Below, one piece after another: positions 25,090 through 36,484 of a stretch of DNA of 64,000 nt. Source of the stretch: Anarhynchus alexandrinus (lineage: Eukaryota; Chordata; Aves; Charadriiformes; Charadriidae); the NCBI GenBank assembly GCA_008711295.1, contig VUYV01000036.1, positions 1,451,870 to 1,515,869 on the forward strand. The letters are read 5' to 3'. Positions within the stretch are counted from its first letter, which is position 1; each line of letters begins with the position of its first letter. The position numbers and the translations under genes are program-made. The notes below the pieces were generated by a model that saw only the letters and a program-made list of their open reading frames with translations, did no database searches and was not told the DNA's origin.

Positions 25090-26043
25090 TTGGTCTTCAC
25101 TGGCAAGAGCTTTAACCACACTGCCCAAGTTACAGAAAGCAAAGATAGTGGCTGTGAGAATAAGAAACTGCCCACTGTAGGAGAAGATCAAGTACAAGAC
25201 CGTCTAAGAAACCTGAAGGTGCATAAGTCCATGGGACCTGACGAAATCTGTCCATGGGTCTTGAGGCAACTGGCACATGAAGTCGCCAAGCCACTTTCCA
25301 TTGTATTTGAAAAGTTGTGGCAGTCCAGAGAAGTTTCCACTGAATGGAAAAGGGGAAATGTAACCCCCATTTTCAAAAAGGGAGAAAAGGAAGACTCGGG
25401 GAACCACAGGCTGCTCAGTCTCACCTCTGTGCCTGGCAAGGTCATGGAACAGATTCTCCCGGAAACTCTGCTAAGGCACGTGGAAAATAAGGAGGTGGTT
25501 GGTGACAGCCAGCATGGCTTCACTAAGGTCAAGACATTCCTGAAAAACTTGGTGATCTTCTATGATGGGGTTACAGCATTGGTGGATAAGGGGAGAGCAA
25601 CAGACGTCATCTACCTGGACTTATGCAGAGTGTTTGATGTTGTCCCACAAGAAATCCTTGTCTCTCAACTGGAGAGACATGGATTTGACCAATGGACCAC
25701 TCAGTGGATAAAGAACTGGCTGGACGGTCGCACTCAAAGAGTTGTGGTCAACGGCTTGATGTCCAAGTGGCGAGCAGTGACGACTGGTGTTCCTCAGGGG
25801 TTAGTACTGGGACTGGTGCTCTTTAACATCTGTGTCAGTGACATGGACAGTGGAATTGAGTGCACCCTCAGCAGGTTTGCTGACAACACCAAGCTGTGTG
25901 GCACGGCTGAGACACTTGAGGAAAGGGATGCCATTCAGAGGGACCTGGACAGGCTTGAGAGGTGGGCTTGTGCAAACCTCGTGAAGTTCAACAAGGCCAA
26001 GTGCAAGGTCCTGTTCCTGTGTCACGGCAATCCCATGTACTAA
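25090..26043 (+). pseudogene. CR1 ORF2 reverse-transcriptase domain (inactive)
   Basis: An open stretch of 317 codons covering the CR1 reverse transcriptase, which in an intact element copies the RNA onto nicked chromosomal DNA. In order: the N-terminal block with '[17 protein letters not shown]' (residues ~46-62), a fingers segment with '[10 protein letters not shown]' (~89-98), 'DSQHGFTK' (~139-146), motif A 'DLCRVFD' with Asp177 and Asp183, motif B '[11 protein letters not shown]' (family usually SGVPQGSVLGP), and motif C 'FADNTKL' (residues 263-269). Motif C should read FADD; the second aspartate is Asn266. That residue binds a catalytic metal, so the enzyme would be dead even if expressed. 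The N-terminal endonuclease is missing. The frame ends with a TAA near 26041, where the intact family continues. The ATG at 25090 is internal and not a genuine start. Confidence 0.92.
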
Positions 26044-26132
26044 TACAGTCTTGGCTGAGGATGGCTTGAGAGCAGCCCTGAGGAGAAGGGCTTGGGGTTG
26101 TTGGTTGATGAGAAGCTCAATATGAGCTGGCA

Positions 26133-26678
26133 ATGTGTGCTTGCAGCCCAGAAGGCCAACTTCATCCTGGGCCGCACAAAAGAAGCGTGGCCTGCAGGCT
26201 GAAGGAGGTGATTCTGCCCCTCTACTCTCCTCTGGTGAGACCCCACCTGGAGTACTGCATCCAGCTTTGGAGTCCTCAGCACAAGAAGGACATGCACCCG
26301 TTGGAGCAGGTCCAGAGGAGGGCCACGAAGTTGATCAGAGGACTGGAGCACCTCTCCCCTGAAGACAGGCTAAGAGAGTTGGGGCTGTTCAGCCTGGAGA
26401 AGAGAAGACTCCAGGGAGACCTTAGAGCAGCCTTCCAGTATTTGAAGGGGGCCTACAAGAAAGGTGGAGAGGGACTTTTTGCAAGGGCAGGTCATGATGG
26501 AACAAGGGGTAATGGTTTTAAATGGAAAGAGGGTAGATTTAGGCTAGACATAAGGAATAAATTCTTTATTGTGAGGGCTGTGAGGCACTGGAACAGGTTG
26601 CCCAGAGAAGTTGTGAATGTCCCATCCCTGGAAGTGTTCAAGGCCAGGTTGCATGCGGCTTTGACCAACCTGGTCTAG
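26133..26678 (+). pseudogene. CR1 ORF2 C-terminal region, out of frame
   Basis: This 181-codon open stretch continues the same CR1 protein after a frameshift relative to the upstream segment. It shows the conserved tail: '[16 protein letters not shown]' (~42-57), '[19 protein letters not shown]' (~63-81), '[12 protein letters not shown]' (~87-98), and near the end '[12 protein letters not shown]' and 'SLEVFKARL'. The stop at 26676-26678 sits at the usual CR1 stop position, ~90 bp before the octamer tail. The frame break between 26044 and 26132 disables the gene. Confidence 0.9.
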
Positions 26679-26765
26679 TGGAAGGTGTTCTTGACCAAGG
26701 CATGGATTGGAATGAGATGCTCTTTAAGGTCCATTCCAACCTAAACCATTCTATGAATCTATGAC

Positions 26766-29700
26766 TATATTCCTGAAGTTCCACTCAGTTCTGTCCTCTA
26801 ACTGTTAAATTCTGGCATCCATAAAGTTTATGCTGCAAAACAAATTACTTTTTACTTTTCTTCTTCCCCAGTATAACATGAATAAAATTAAAGAGGAATT
26901 GAGAGAAACATCCATCATACCGGAACCAGTTTCAGGAACTCAATGTGTAGTTAGAAGTTGACTTTATTGGAAATTGTAGCTTAAACCTTATGCAACATTT
27001 GCTTTTACGTGTTTCAAACTGTTAAAACAAAGTATGCGCAAAATCTGAAGACTGGCAGTTTAAAGTAAGTTCTTTACAGAACAAGGTGAACCCTCAGATG
27101 GAATAATTCATCAGGACAGCCTTCTATATTTATAGTTCCTTCCTGTAAGAAAAAAATATCTGTTTTATCTAACTCACAATAGAATTACACTGTTATGAAT
27201 CCTTTTCCTAATGATAACGTCTGTGATATCGCTTACAAGGTCGTTGTTACTTAATGTCACAATTATACCACAGTTAAAATGCAGGAGTTGGTGCACCAGT
27301 GCTATAACTATTCTAACATTCATTGCAACAGGTGGAACTATTTCCATTACCCTCTTGTTATGAGATAGTATTACTTGTGTGTGTATGTTTGCATAAGATT
27401 GTACTGGCCACTGAGCAATTAGCCTTTTGGTGTGTCTCTATAATGTCATAATATTGTTTTAAAAGTGAGTAGCTGCTTGCTAGGCAGTAAGAGGTGCTCG
27501 AGGGCTGCTGCTGCACCTGCATGCACGCACATAACGTGGCAAGATGCTGATCATCCTATTGCTACAGCTTCCCTGTCGTTGCTGGCAAAGAGGGAAAGGC
27601 GAGTGGCTATTCTGCAGTAACCAGGTGAAAGGTACTCAAGCAAATTTCCACTTTCTGTGGTGTATTAAAAGAGCCGTACCAAAGCTATAGAGTGTGATTT
27701 TAATTTGAAAATAAAATATAGTGATACATAGAAACTGGTATGCTCAGAAAAGCTATTTGCAGAGAAAAAAAAACAGTAAGCGTGCTGTAGCAGGGACTGG
27801 ATCTTTCTGTGAGCCTGTACAGTGCCCACCAGAGCTTTGGCTGAGGTCTGTGTGCTCTCCTCCTCTACTGAATTGGAAGTGAAGCTCTGCAGAGACACAT
27901 CACTCCATTCAGCAGTACAATGATTATGTTTTCTTTTGTGTGATAAACTCTGTCTGAATTACTGATCAGAAGGAGGGCTGCTTGACTCTTCCCAGAAAAT
28001 CTTTTTCATGACATTTGCTCTCAGCATTGCACCTGAGCGTGTTTCAATTACTTACTAAGGAAACTGCGTTAGCTTAAAAGCATCTCTCTGCACCGGAAAC
28101 ATGGCCCCAGTCGAAATGACAAACCTTTCTCTCAGGTTTGTCTCTAGCAGGGAATAAGTGCTCTCTCCTACTTAATTAAAACTCTTCTCTCTTAAGATTC
28201 GGTGCCCTGCCATATCAGGATAACATAACAGCAATCAGTAATAAGCCCTATGGAAAGACATTTCTTTAAACTATCCTATCATTTACTACTGGCATTTATT
28301 TTGCCAGCATAGCATTTCAGAAAAGAAATTCCTAGGTTAAGCACAAAGTAATGATCAGCAATCTGATGGAAATACTATCTTTTATCTGACTAAATAAAAA
28401 CCATTTGGAATACCATAGCAATTTTTGTAGAGAGTGATCGTGGGTCAGATACCTCTTTATTCCCTCCCCTTACCTTTTTTTTATGAGTTTGGTTTTTTTT
28501 TTTTTTTTTCTCCAATATTAGCCACTGCTTGCTTAGAAAACTATCACACACTGTGCTGTAATGAGTGAGTGAACCTTTGGAGTGACAGACTGAAAATTTA
28601 AGACCTACAGGGATTATTCAGCTGTTGTACCTACTTGTAAGTACAAGTCCTGTTTTCTTCTAACCAACTATTTCTTAAATCTGAGCTGGTAATGGATGCA
28701 CAATGTATTTGAGTTATTACTCTGCCAGAGTGGTGAGGTAGTTGATCACCATGGGGACAAATATGGCTGCACATGGTCAAGTGTTCCTTGATTTGTGCCA
28801 TATAAAAAGAAAAGTGCTGGAACAGTCTCCAGGGCTTCTGTTAAGGAGGGGAGTATGAACAATAAAACAAATGCATGCAAAGGGGGGGACACAGGTTTTG
28901 CACATCACAGTTCTTGGAAGATATGATGGCTGGAAGTAAACCCAAACCTTTGAAAGAGGTGATGGTTTGATTGGATCCAACTGAAAAAGTTTCGTAAGTC
29001 AACAAGTGTGCAGATTCATTTCCTTCGTAATGTGTGCTTCTTAATTAGACTTTTCAGCAGCACTTGAGAGAAGGTAAGGGCTGGCCAGAAGACTTTCACG
29101 GTGATGAGCTATGTGAAGGAGGACACCTGTGATGTGGCTTTGGCTGTGTCTCCAGCTCTTTCCTGAGCAGTGAGTGAAAACTCTGCTGATGGGCAGACTG
29201 ACTCCACACATTGTTTTTGTAAAGGTGTGTCTGGCTGTGGACCAACACGTTACAGTGCTTGCATCAAAGAGCATTTAAGCAGTAAGTGACAAAAGCTGGG
29301 TGCCCAGCAGTTTTTTAAGCCTTTAAAGGTATTTATTTCATGAGCCAACTAATAGTCTTCAGGCAGAACAGCCCGTATTTTCCTCTATGGCAGACATACG
29401 CTCTCCAATGAGAGATGGGCAATGAGTGTTTATAAGCAGGATCATCCTAGCCTGGTATATACTCCACAGAGAAAGGGGATAAATCAGTCAGTTTTCAAAA
29501 TTTCTGTATAATTTTGCTGTATAAAACAATGCATTTGATTGTATTTCAGCTGCCAATAGCCATCTGATTGCATTATACAATCTGCAGAATGCAAGATGTC
29601 TTTCAGCATGCGTACTAGTGTCTCAACTGACTAGGTGAAGCAGAATAAAGTTTCTCTGAGTCTTCCATAATTAACGAACAGACAACCAGACACTTACAAA

Positions 29701-30754
29701 TGGCATTAGTCTTTAGGAAACAGCCTCTCCTTCCTGACCCTGTTGTCTTCCTGAGCAGGCAATACAGTAGCTGCAAGAGGTGTTTATTTTTTCTGGTTCA
29801 GAACGATCAAATAGCCTCTCTAAACATCTCTGTGACTAGTGAGGGGAAGAAGGCTCCCAAGGAAATTGTCACACTGGGGAACATTTCTTTCCATCTCACA
29901 GGGGATTTTGGTCACGTTTCTTCCAGTTCAGGAAGACAAGATTCCATGCTGATCCAATAAGACCTCAGTAGCTCTAGCTTGAAGGAAAGGAGGTCACCAG
30001 GAGTTTAGAAGCTTAACCATGTTAAAATTGCACGATTGTTACCAACACGGATGGGCTCATTTTAATCTTTATAATCTATCCCTGTCCCGCTGAGATGGAA
30101 GGGCAGTGCTTTTTTTTCTGTTTCTTTTGAGCAGAATAGGACTACAGTGATACACACATAGGAAGTCTGGTGTGATATGAAAACAGTAAGAAAGGTTTTT
30201 TGATCTTGAATTAAATCTTAAAATATGACTTCTTGCTTATACATGGTGCCAGCTAACCATGTCATCTTAACCTCTGGTGACTAAACTTTTTAGGAGTGTT
30301 TGTTACTGTTACTGGTAAAAATATATAATACTAATAATATTGTAGCACACATCCTGGAACACAAAGTGGGCAAGAAAAGTTGGTTCACTTTACAAATATC
30401 AGCGCTATTTCTAGGAGAGTGGTTTTACCTTAGTATGACATCGTACTGTTTTCTGGTACAAATGGAATTACATGAAAAAGATGATTCACTGGAAGAATAT
30501 TTGAGCATTAAAATAGTAGCAAAGACATGGTAGGGCTGATACTTGTTTAAGAGTTCCAAGAAAAGTATACTGGGGAAGACAAGAAAGAAAAATAAAAGTA
30601 GAACAAAGGAAATCAAGTTTTTAAAATATAGAAAACCTGGCTAAGAAAAATCTTTGTTCAGTAGATTAGAGGGCATGGGGGAAAGGACTGATGAATACTC
30701 TTGCTCTTGAGAAGCAAGAGTTAAAAAAAAGGGCCTGGAAGACTATAGGAAGGA
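26766..30754. other. Unique AT-rich noncoding sequence
   Basis: No exon or repeat family is recognised. There is a T run at about 28490-28510. Open frames (63-86 codons) are scattered on both strands without motifs. Confidence 0.45.
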
Positions 30755-31050
30755 TGTCCTGGTTTGAGGTAAAGCAGAACAGGAAAAAAACAACATCAAA
30801 CTGATTTGTTCACCTCTTTGTGTTAGGTCCTGCTTTCCTCTTTTATGCTTGCTTTGTGCTTCCCCACCTCCGCCATGCTGCAACATCTTTCATGATCAAC
30901 AGTAACCGGTGCTGGGCCTTTCTGGACCACCATCCCTTCCTGAGCAGGGAAGGAGAGAGGTGTTAATGTGCTGCGCTGTATCTCAACAGCCTTGCTGCCA
31001 AAGATGAACGCAGGTGGCAACTCTTTGTGTTCCTCCTACCATGGCATTTC
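30755..31050 (+). mobile_element. Probable solo LTR of an avian endogenous retrovirus
   Basis: The left end begins with 'tgtcctggtttgaggtaaag', the TG-initiated terminus of a common avian LTR group. The same terminus, reverse-complemented, forms the right end of the solo LTR at 56480-57022, which supports the reading. The right end is unclear: 'ctaccatggca' near 31035-31045 resembles that group's terminal CA, and 'gctggca' at ~31052-31058 is followed by 'tagga', a 4/5 match to the 'aagga' preceding the element. No viral reading frame is present. Plus orientation follows from the TGTCCTGG start. Confidence 0.5.
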
Positions 31051-32200
31051 CGCTGGCATAGGATCTAAAGCAGAAGATGGTCCCCAAAAGATGGCAGACC
31101 ATAGTACTTCTAAAAGTGCTGGAAAAGATGAATTTTGTAAAATAGAAACTGCAAAGAAATTGTCTTGCTGAACTGTTGGATACCAAAGATTAACTCTGCC
31201 CTAACCCCCACTCAGATGGGTTATATAGCCTTCAGTACTGAGAACCTTAGAGCCATTTTTAAACCATTTTTGAGCGACTATCATTTTAATCTTTCAGCAC
31301 ATCCAAGAATTTTCTAAAATGCGGCTGCATCTCAGTATCTTCTGCTTTCCAAAATCTATCAGTGACATGTATCTCTAATACTACACACAAGTTTAATTTC
31401 CATTCTGTTGTTGAGCTGCAGAGAAAGGAAAGAAATATATTCTCTATGCTGACTCTTAGAAATAGAAACACTTGAGTGAGCACCAAACTGTTTTACATCA
31501 ATACCTACCGCTTACATCATGCATTTTATTCATGCTCTTATTGAATTTAGTTTTCTTAGTCTTCATGGGCTTGCTGAGCACACAAATAATTTATCTACAT
31601 CAGCCCTTAAATGAAATGTTCCCATTTAAATTTCTGAATACAAAATAACATATGGAGGCATATAAGTTCAGTCTTTTGAAACGGATGTATGAATTTCTAT
31701 TATTCAGCTGAGTTTTTCTCTTCCTAGCAAACTAGATTTTATCACCTTTAGGACTGGTGTTAAACCAGGCTCAAATATAATCCTTAGACCCTACCTGGCT
31801 ACTAAACATGGTGGGAAAAAGTAGAATTTCAGGCAGATCTGACAAAATCGAGGCTGCAATATTCCTGCAAAAAGAGCCACTACAGCCATGGTTTCCACTT
31901 TTTATTTAATTTGAAAGATACAACACATTTGTCTTGCTAATTATGAACACCAAACTTTTCCCCCGTAAGAGCTTTAATAGAGACATTTTGAAACATTTAA
32001 AAGTGGGAGTGGAGAAGACGCATAAATTGTACAGGTTTGACAGCCACCTTGGGAAGCCTAAGGAAAACAATATATTCAAATGTCCTTTTTCTATCCTATC
32101 TGTTGACTCTGATACTAGAAGGAAGAAAAACATTTCTGCTTTGAAGAGAAAATGTCATCTAATCATTAGTGTTTGTGGTGGTGTGCTCCGTAGGTAGTGG
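31051..32200. other. Unique noncoding sequence
   Basis: No supported gene. A TATA-like 'gggttatatagcc' occurs near 31217-31229; if the LTR were longer than annotated this could be its promoter, but no matching right end was found. Confidence 0.35.
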
Positions 32201-32221
32201 AGGTTATGAGTGGGGTTCAGT

Positions 32222-32392
32222 CACCCAAATGTCAGTACCCAGTGCCATTTGAGATGCTCTAGGGTATCATAACTGCCCTCCATCTGCTGCTTTGAAAGGG
32301 TGTAGGTCTTCTATAGTTCCTTCATCTACCAGATCTTTGCTCATGGGCATGTTCAGGGCATCTCAAATAGCATTGAGTACCTACATTTGGGC
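32222..32392. repeat. Imperfect inverted repeat, MITE-like or hairpin element
   Basis: The left arm (about 32222-32258, starting 'cacccaaatgtcagtaccc') and the right arm (about 32356-32392, ending 'gtacctacatttggg') are reverse complements at roughly five of six positions over ~34 bp, separated by about 100 bp. Weaker complementarity continues inward. The structure could be a decayed non-autonomous DNA transposon or a hairpin-forming repeat. No transposase frame is present. I do not recognise the family. Confidence 0.6.
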
Positions 32393-32665
32393 AATCAAAA
32401 TAAGGTCACCACTGAGAGTAACAGGAGTGTGAACACCAAGTCCTCATGTGAAAACACATACAGCTTTTTATTTTTTTTTCTCTCCCGCTTCAGTTCCTTC
32501 ACTCAAAAGTCCTTCTCTGGACAAACTTATTCTCATTGCTGCATTCAAGAAGGATGTTAAAACAGGCAAAGTCCAGGATCAGCTTTCATGACATGCAAAT
32601 CTTATCCCCACAGTAAAAGAGTTTTGGTTATGTCTATACCAGAGACAACAAGAATTTATCAGAAT

Positions 32666-32724
32666 ATATTCATTACATTTCAAAAGCTTCAGTACTTTTG
32701 AATAAGTATCCATGTAATGAATAT
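32666..32724. repeat. Two-stem hairpin inverted repeat
   Basis: A perfect 13-bp outer stem (atattcattacat at 32666-32678 with atgtaatgaatat at 32712-32724) encloses a perfect 8-bp inner stem (ttcaaaag at 32679-32686 with cttttgaa at 32695-32702) around an 8-base loop. A 9-base bulge lies on the right side only. The pairing is visible by direct inspection. It is AT-rich, so chance cannot be fully excluded. Confidence 0.7.
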
Positions 32725-32929
32725 TGGAAGGACATTCTGTCCCCCTTTTATCAGCCTAACGATAACTGAAATGCCTTAAGCACTCAAAACCAGGCCACCA
32801 CATCCTATGAACAGTCTAATTTATTCCTCTAGCCAATTCATGTACAGCTGCTGTTCTCTGCCGATGTAATTTGGCTAAAAAGTGTATACATACATTCTGA
32901 ACTAACCCACCTTTTAACAAGTCTGTATA

Positions 32930-33235
32930 GGCCAAATCCTCCTGGAAGCTATTTCCAAACGTATGAAGGAGAAGCTGGTGGTTGAGAGTAGTCAGCATGG
33001 ATTTAACAGGGGGAAATAATGTTTAAACAGCCTGATAACTGTAAGAAAGAAGTTTTTACTGTGAGGGTGGTTGAACAATGGCAGAGGTTGCCCAGAGAGG
33101 TTGTGGAGTTTCTATGCTTAAAGTTGGCCTGGATGCAGCCCTGAACAACCTGCTCTAGCCGGCTCTGCTCTGAGCAAGGGTGTTGGACTGGGTGATCCCC
33201 AGAGGTGTCTTCCAGTCTCAGTGATTCTGTGATAT
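32930..33235 (+). mobile_element. CR1 LINE with large internal deletion
   Basis: The left part (about 32930-33038) matches the CR1 reverse-transcriptase coding region around the SQHGF block ('agtcagcatggatttaacag'). The right part (about 33042-33235) is the CR1 3' end ('gaagtttttactgtgagggt', 'ttgcccagagaggttgtgg', 'ggtgatccccag'). In the 25-kb copy the same landmarks lie about 1,045 bp apart; here they are about 50 bp apart, so some 1.0 kb has been lost with the join near 33036-33042. The copy is also 5'-truncated and ends with a degraded octamer tail ('gtgattctgtgat'). Confidence 0.85.
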
Positions 33236-34065
33236 TGAGTTTGAAGACTACCTGATGTAGACCAATCCTTTGCAATCTACATGAGATGATGAAAAGTCCT
33301 TTATAACCATATATGGCTCAGGCTGAGCTTGTCCTCCTGACATTCCCCATAGCAGAACAGGGCTCTCAAACACATTGGTACCCTTCATCTTTCAAATTTA
33401 GCAACCTAAACCTACTGATGATATTACTGCCCTAACTGCAGAAGCCCAGTTTCATTCTTACATTTCATATTGTCCACAGACACAGTAAGGTAAAGAAAGG
33501 AAAAACGTACACAAAAGGGGTGATATTTCTCTTTTATGTGAAGGTTGTATCATCCTGCCTGCTAGTGTCCAAAGCAACAGTCTGAAAATTAAGGCTGTGG
33601 GGAGTACTAAAGTCAGCTGATTTTTTTAATATATATACGTATATACATTTGTTTCAATAAGAGATGAGTAGAGAGTTAGGGTTCTTGCTGTGTTTCTGTG
33701 CTAATAAAAACCTGATAAAGGATTTGTGCTGTTTTTGTGACAACTTGTGCAGGAAGATTTAACAGCTTTAATTTGTTTTAGATTAAAGAAACATTCCTTC
33801 AGAATAAATATTTTCATTGAAACAATGTAGGAAAGGATATTTTCTTTTATGAGATGCTTATTCAGTAATTTGCCTGCTGAGAATTTGCTTCTGAAAGATG
33901 CCAAATACACAGCAACGGAAATTGGTGCCTTCTCTTTGCACAGACCAGGAAGAGTGTGAGGGCTTCTCTGTCAGCTTCCACATGGGGTCAACAAGGTCAG
34001 CCCCCTGCTAGGCAGTCTATCATATCACATTATCCCATTTATAACGCTACATCTCAACAGAAATG
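33236..34065. other. Unique AT-rich noncoding sequence
   Basis: No repeat family or exon is seen. A short palindromic TA-rich stretch lies near 33633-33650. Confidence 0.45.
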
Positions 34066-34067
34066 AG

Positions 34068-34730
34068 GTGTCTTGTGGTGAACAACTCTCCCTAGTTACT
34101 CATGTTCCCGTCTTCTTCTTACCACTTAAGGAGATAGGATTTAAATTCACTAGTGAAATATGCTGCGCCCTCCCTCTCCCCCCCTATTCACAAGCACACC
34201 CGCATTCACGTATCCCTCAAATATTAGAAGAGGCCTTAAATTTGCCTAATATACCCCCTATAGTGGCTATACCCAGCCATGGCTAAATGGCTGCTTATGT
34301 GTGACCAGCCCCTTCTTCCCTCTCTTCTCCTTTTTCTTGTGCTTGTTGCTCTCTGGTACACCATGATCCTTCCTTTTCCCTTCCTTTGGCCATTTTCCTA
34401 AACATCCCATAATAAGTTTTACATAGTCCCACAAAACCCTTCCAAAAGGTCGACAAAAGTTTCACAGGAGTCCCCTGAAATATCCCTCAATGTTCATGAT
34501 AATCATGCTTCCCCTCCTTATTAGTTACATAGTTCAGGTGACCCTCCTCAAGGCTGTGCTTGAGCAGTTCCATTAATGGCCATCAGTTAGCGGCCAGAGA
34601 GCTCTGGTCTTCTTTATGGTCACTTTCCTTTTACTTTCCATTTATCACTTTCCTCGTTACTTTTTATTTCTTTTGTACTGAATAGTCCTTAACTAAATAA
34701 CTTAATGAATCAGATTACTTGATGAATCAC
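34068..34730 (-). other. Minus-strand purine-rich segment, possible decayed retroviral remnant
   Basis: The segment is markedly C/T-rich on the plus strand, so A/G-rich on the minus strand. It includes a minus-strand purine run near 34308-34338 of the sort that precedes a 3' LTR. No LTR ends, target duplication or viral reading frame could be confirmed. It may equally be an unrelated pyrimidine-rich region. Confidence 0.2.
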
Positions 34731-36480
34731 CTACACTTAAAAAATATGTTGTGTGTGTAGGTCCATTTTGGTCCTCAACACTCAAAGGAGAGCATGGCAG
34801 GATACGAAGCCTTTCCAAAGCCCCACGCTGTGATTAAAGGCACTTGCAGTGGATAGGTGGCCAGTAGTGGCTCTTCTGAAAGAAGTAGTCCAATGCTGAA
34901 GGTTGAATTAATTTGTAAGGGCATGGATGCTTTCCAGTGCCTTGGGAACTGAGCAACACGAGATCCACAGCACATGAAATGTTTTGCATTTTGATTCCAG
35001 AAAGCATGCCTTCCTCAATTATTTAACACATAGCTGGATTTCTGACCTTAAACTTTAGCCTTTTAAGCTGCTTCAGTACAGCACTAGCTACACTGGTTTT
35101 CTGACTAATCAGGCAAGCTGGTGCGTAAAGATCATTTAAAATTCAGTATTAATTTAAGTGCACTATGTGGATCAGTTCTTTGGATTTATCACTCGAACTG
35201 TATTACTAAATGTTAGTGCAAAGGTTATAAGTTATAAAAAATTGGCAGTATCCATTCAGGCATTAACGTTTATATCATCTCCATCTGAAGTTCTGGGATA
35301 AAGCAAGCTAATTGGTAGCGAGCAACGGATCACGCTTACTTTGTGAATGTGATATAGGTCACAGTGTTACTCTACTTCCTCTGGGAAGTCTCCCACAGGC
35401 AGACAAGCCCATATTTTTTATACGTGAATTTGTAAAATACTGGCATTTAATGTACCCGTGTGTAAAAGCACACATTGAGCCGTAGTGTTAGTATAAAAGC
35501 CCGTGAAGCATAAAAGCTGTGACCATAGAGCTTACAATTGTCCAAAAAGCGATAAGCTCAGATCTAGCAGCTTCGCTGTGACGTTCATTCAAGGAGGTTT
35601 GCAAGCTCACTCCTGGATTAACTCACATTTGAGGGGATTTCTTGGCTTGTTCCTTATGCCACCCTAGTTTCAATTTGCATATAATCAACTTTGTAGAATG
35701 ATAGGACTTTTATTAAAATGTACCACAAGAATAATTGCGTTTCTCAAAGAAAAAGCATGAGTTTTCAGGAAAGCAAAGGGCTTTATTTATTCTGTTTATA
35801 ATGAATAATTGAGTTTGCACTCCTCTGGTACAAATGAACATGTGTTTTCATTCGTTGTGCAGGTCACCAAGGCATGACTCAGACTGCGCACTGCATTGCT
35901 GTCCTCAGAGCTTCCCACTGGATCTCTCCTTCCTTTGGTTCCTCCCTTTCAGTCCAGCTTCAGGGCTGAGAGTCCCAGGTTTGATCCCCTTTTTTGGACA
36001 AATAACTGTTCATAGACTGAAAAGGAAGACATCCCTCCTCCATATCTGCCTTGGTTTCCTAATAATCTCATAGCAACAACTAACAGCTTCATAAGTTATA
36101 TATGTATACGCTGTCCTGTCACTGCATAGGCTTTAAATTACTTAACTCTTCGTAGAAGAGTATTTTGTGCTTCACTTTCTCAGGACATTTACTGATGTTT
36201 AACATCCAAGATTTCGCAATCAAACATTTAAATTCTGAGTGTCGTTTCAGGAGATGGTGGTCCTGGATTCAAAAATGATGCCTCTGTTTAGGAGTGTGAA
36301 TTTAAATTTGAAACTGAATTTGAGTCACCAGTCTTAAAGCATACTTTCAACAGTTTTTGATACAATTTGCTAAAATCCTCACCAGTTTCCAGGTACCTGG
36401 GTTTAAGAAGTGTTCTTAAAGTCCTACACACTTTTAAAACTTTTAAACACATAACATATTGCAATCCATTATCAGTTCTT
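34731..36480. other. Unique AT-rich noncoding sequence
   Basis: No exon is recognised. Around 35935-36070, a 'cccaggtttgatcccc' (B-box-like) followed by 'cttggtttcctaataatctcat' is reminiscent of a MIR-type SINE, but too weak to annotate separately. Confidence 0.4.
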
Positions 36481-36484
36481 ATAC

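Larger units (their letters stand above)
24975..26765 (+). mobile_element. CR1 LINE, 5'-truncated, with reverse-transcriptase region and intact 3' end
   Basis: The best-preserved LINE in the window. The left end falls inside the second ORF; the 5' UTR, ORF1 and the endonuclease domain are absent, as expected from incomplete reverse transcription. It then runs through the reverse-transcriptase domain (25090-26043), a frame break, the C-terminal region (26133-26678) and the 3' end ('ggtccattccaacctaaacc', then attctatg-type octamers), stopping near 26765. The left boundary is approximate. Sequence integrity suggests a moderately old copy. It cannot move: the enzyme gene is truncated, frameshifted and catalytically altered. 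Confidence 0.95.

Noticed and set aside
35850..36070. Third MIR-like SINE
   Set aside because: A B-box-like word and a tail-like word are present but too diverged and wrongly spaced to support a call.
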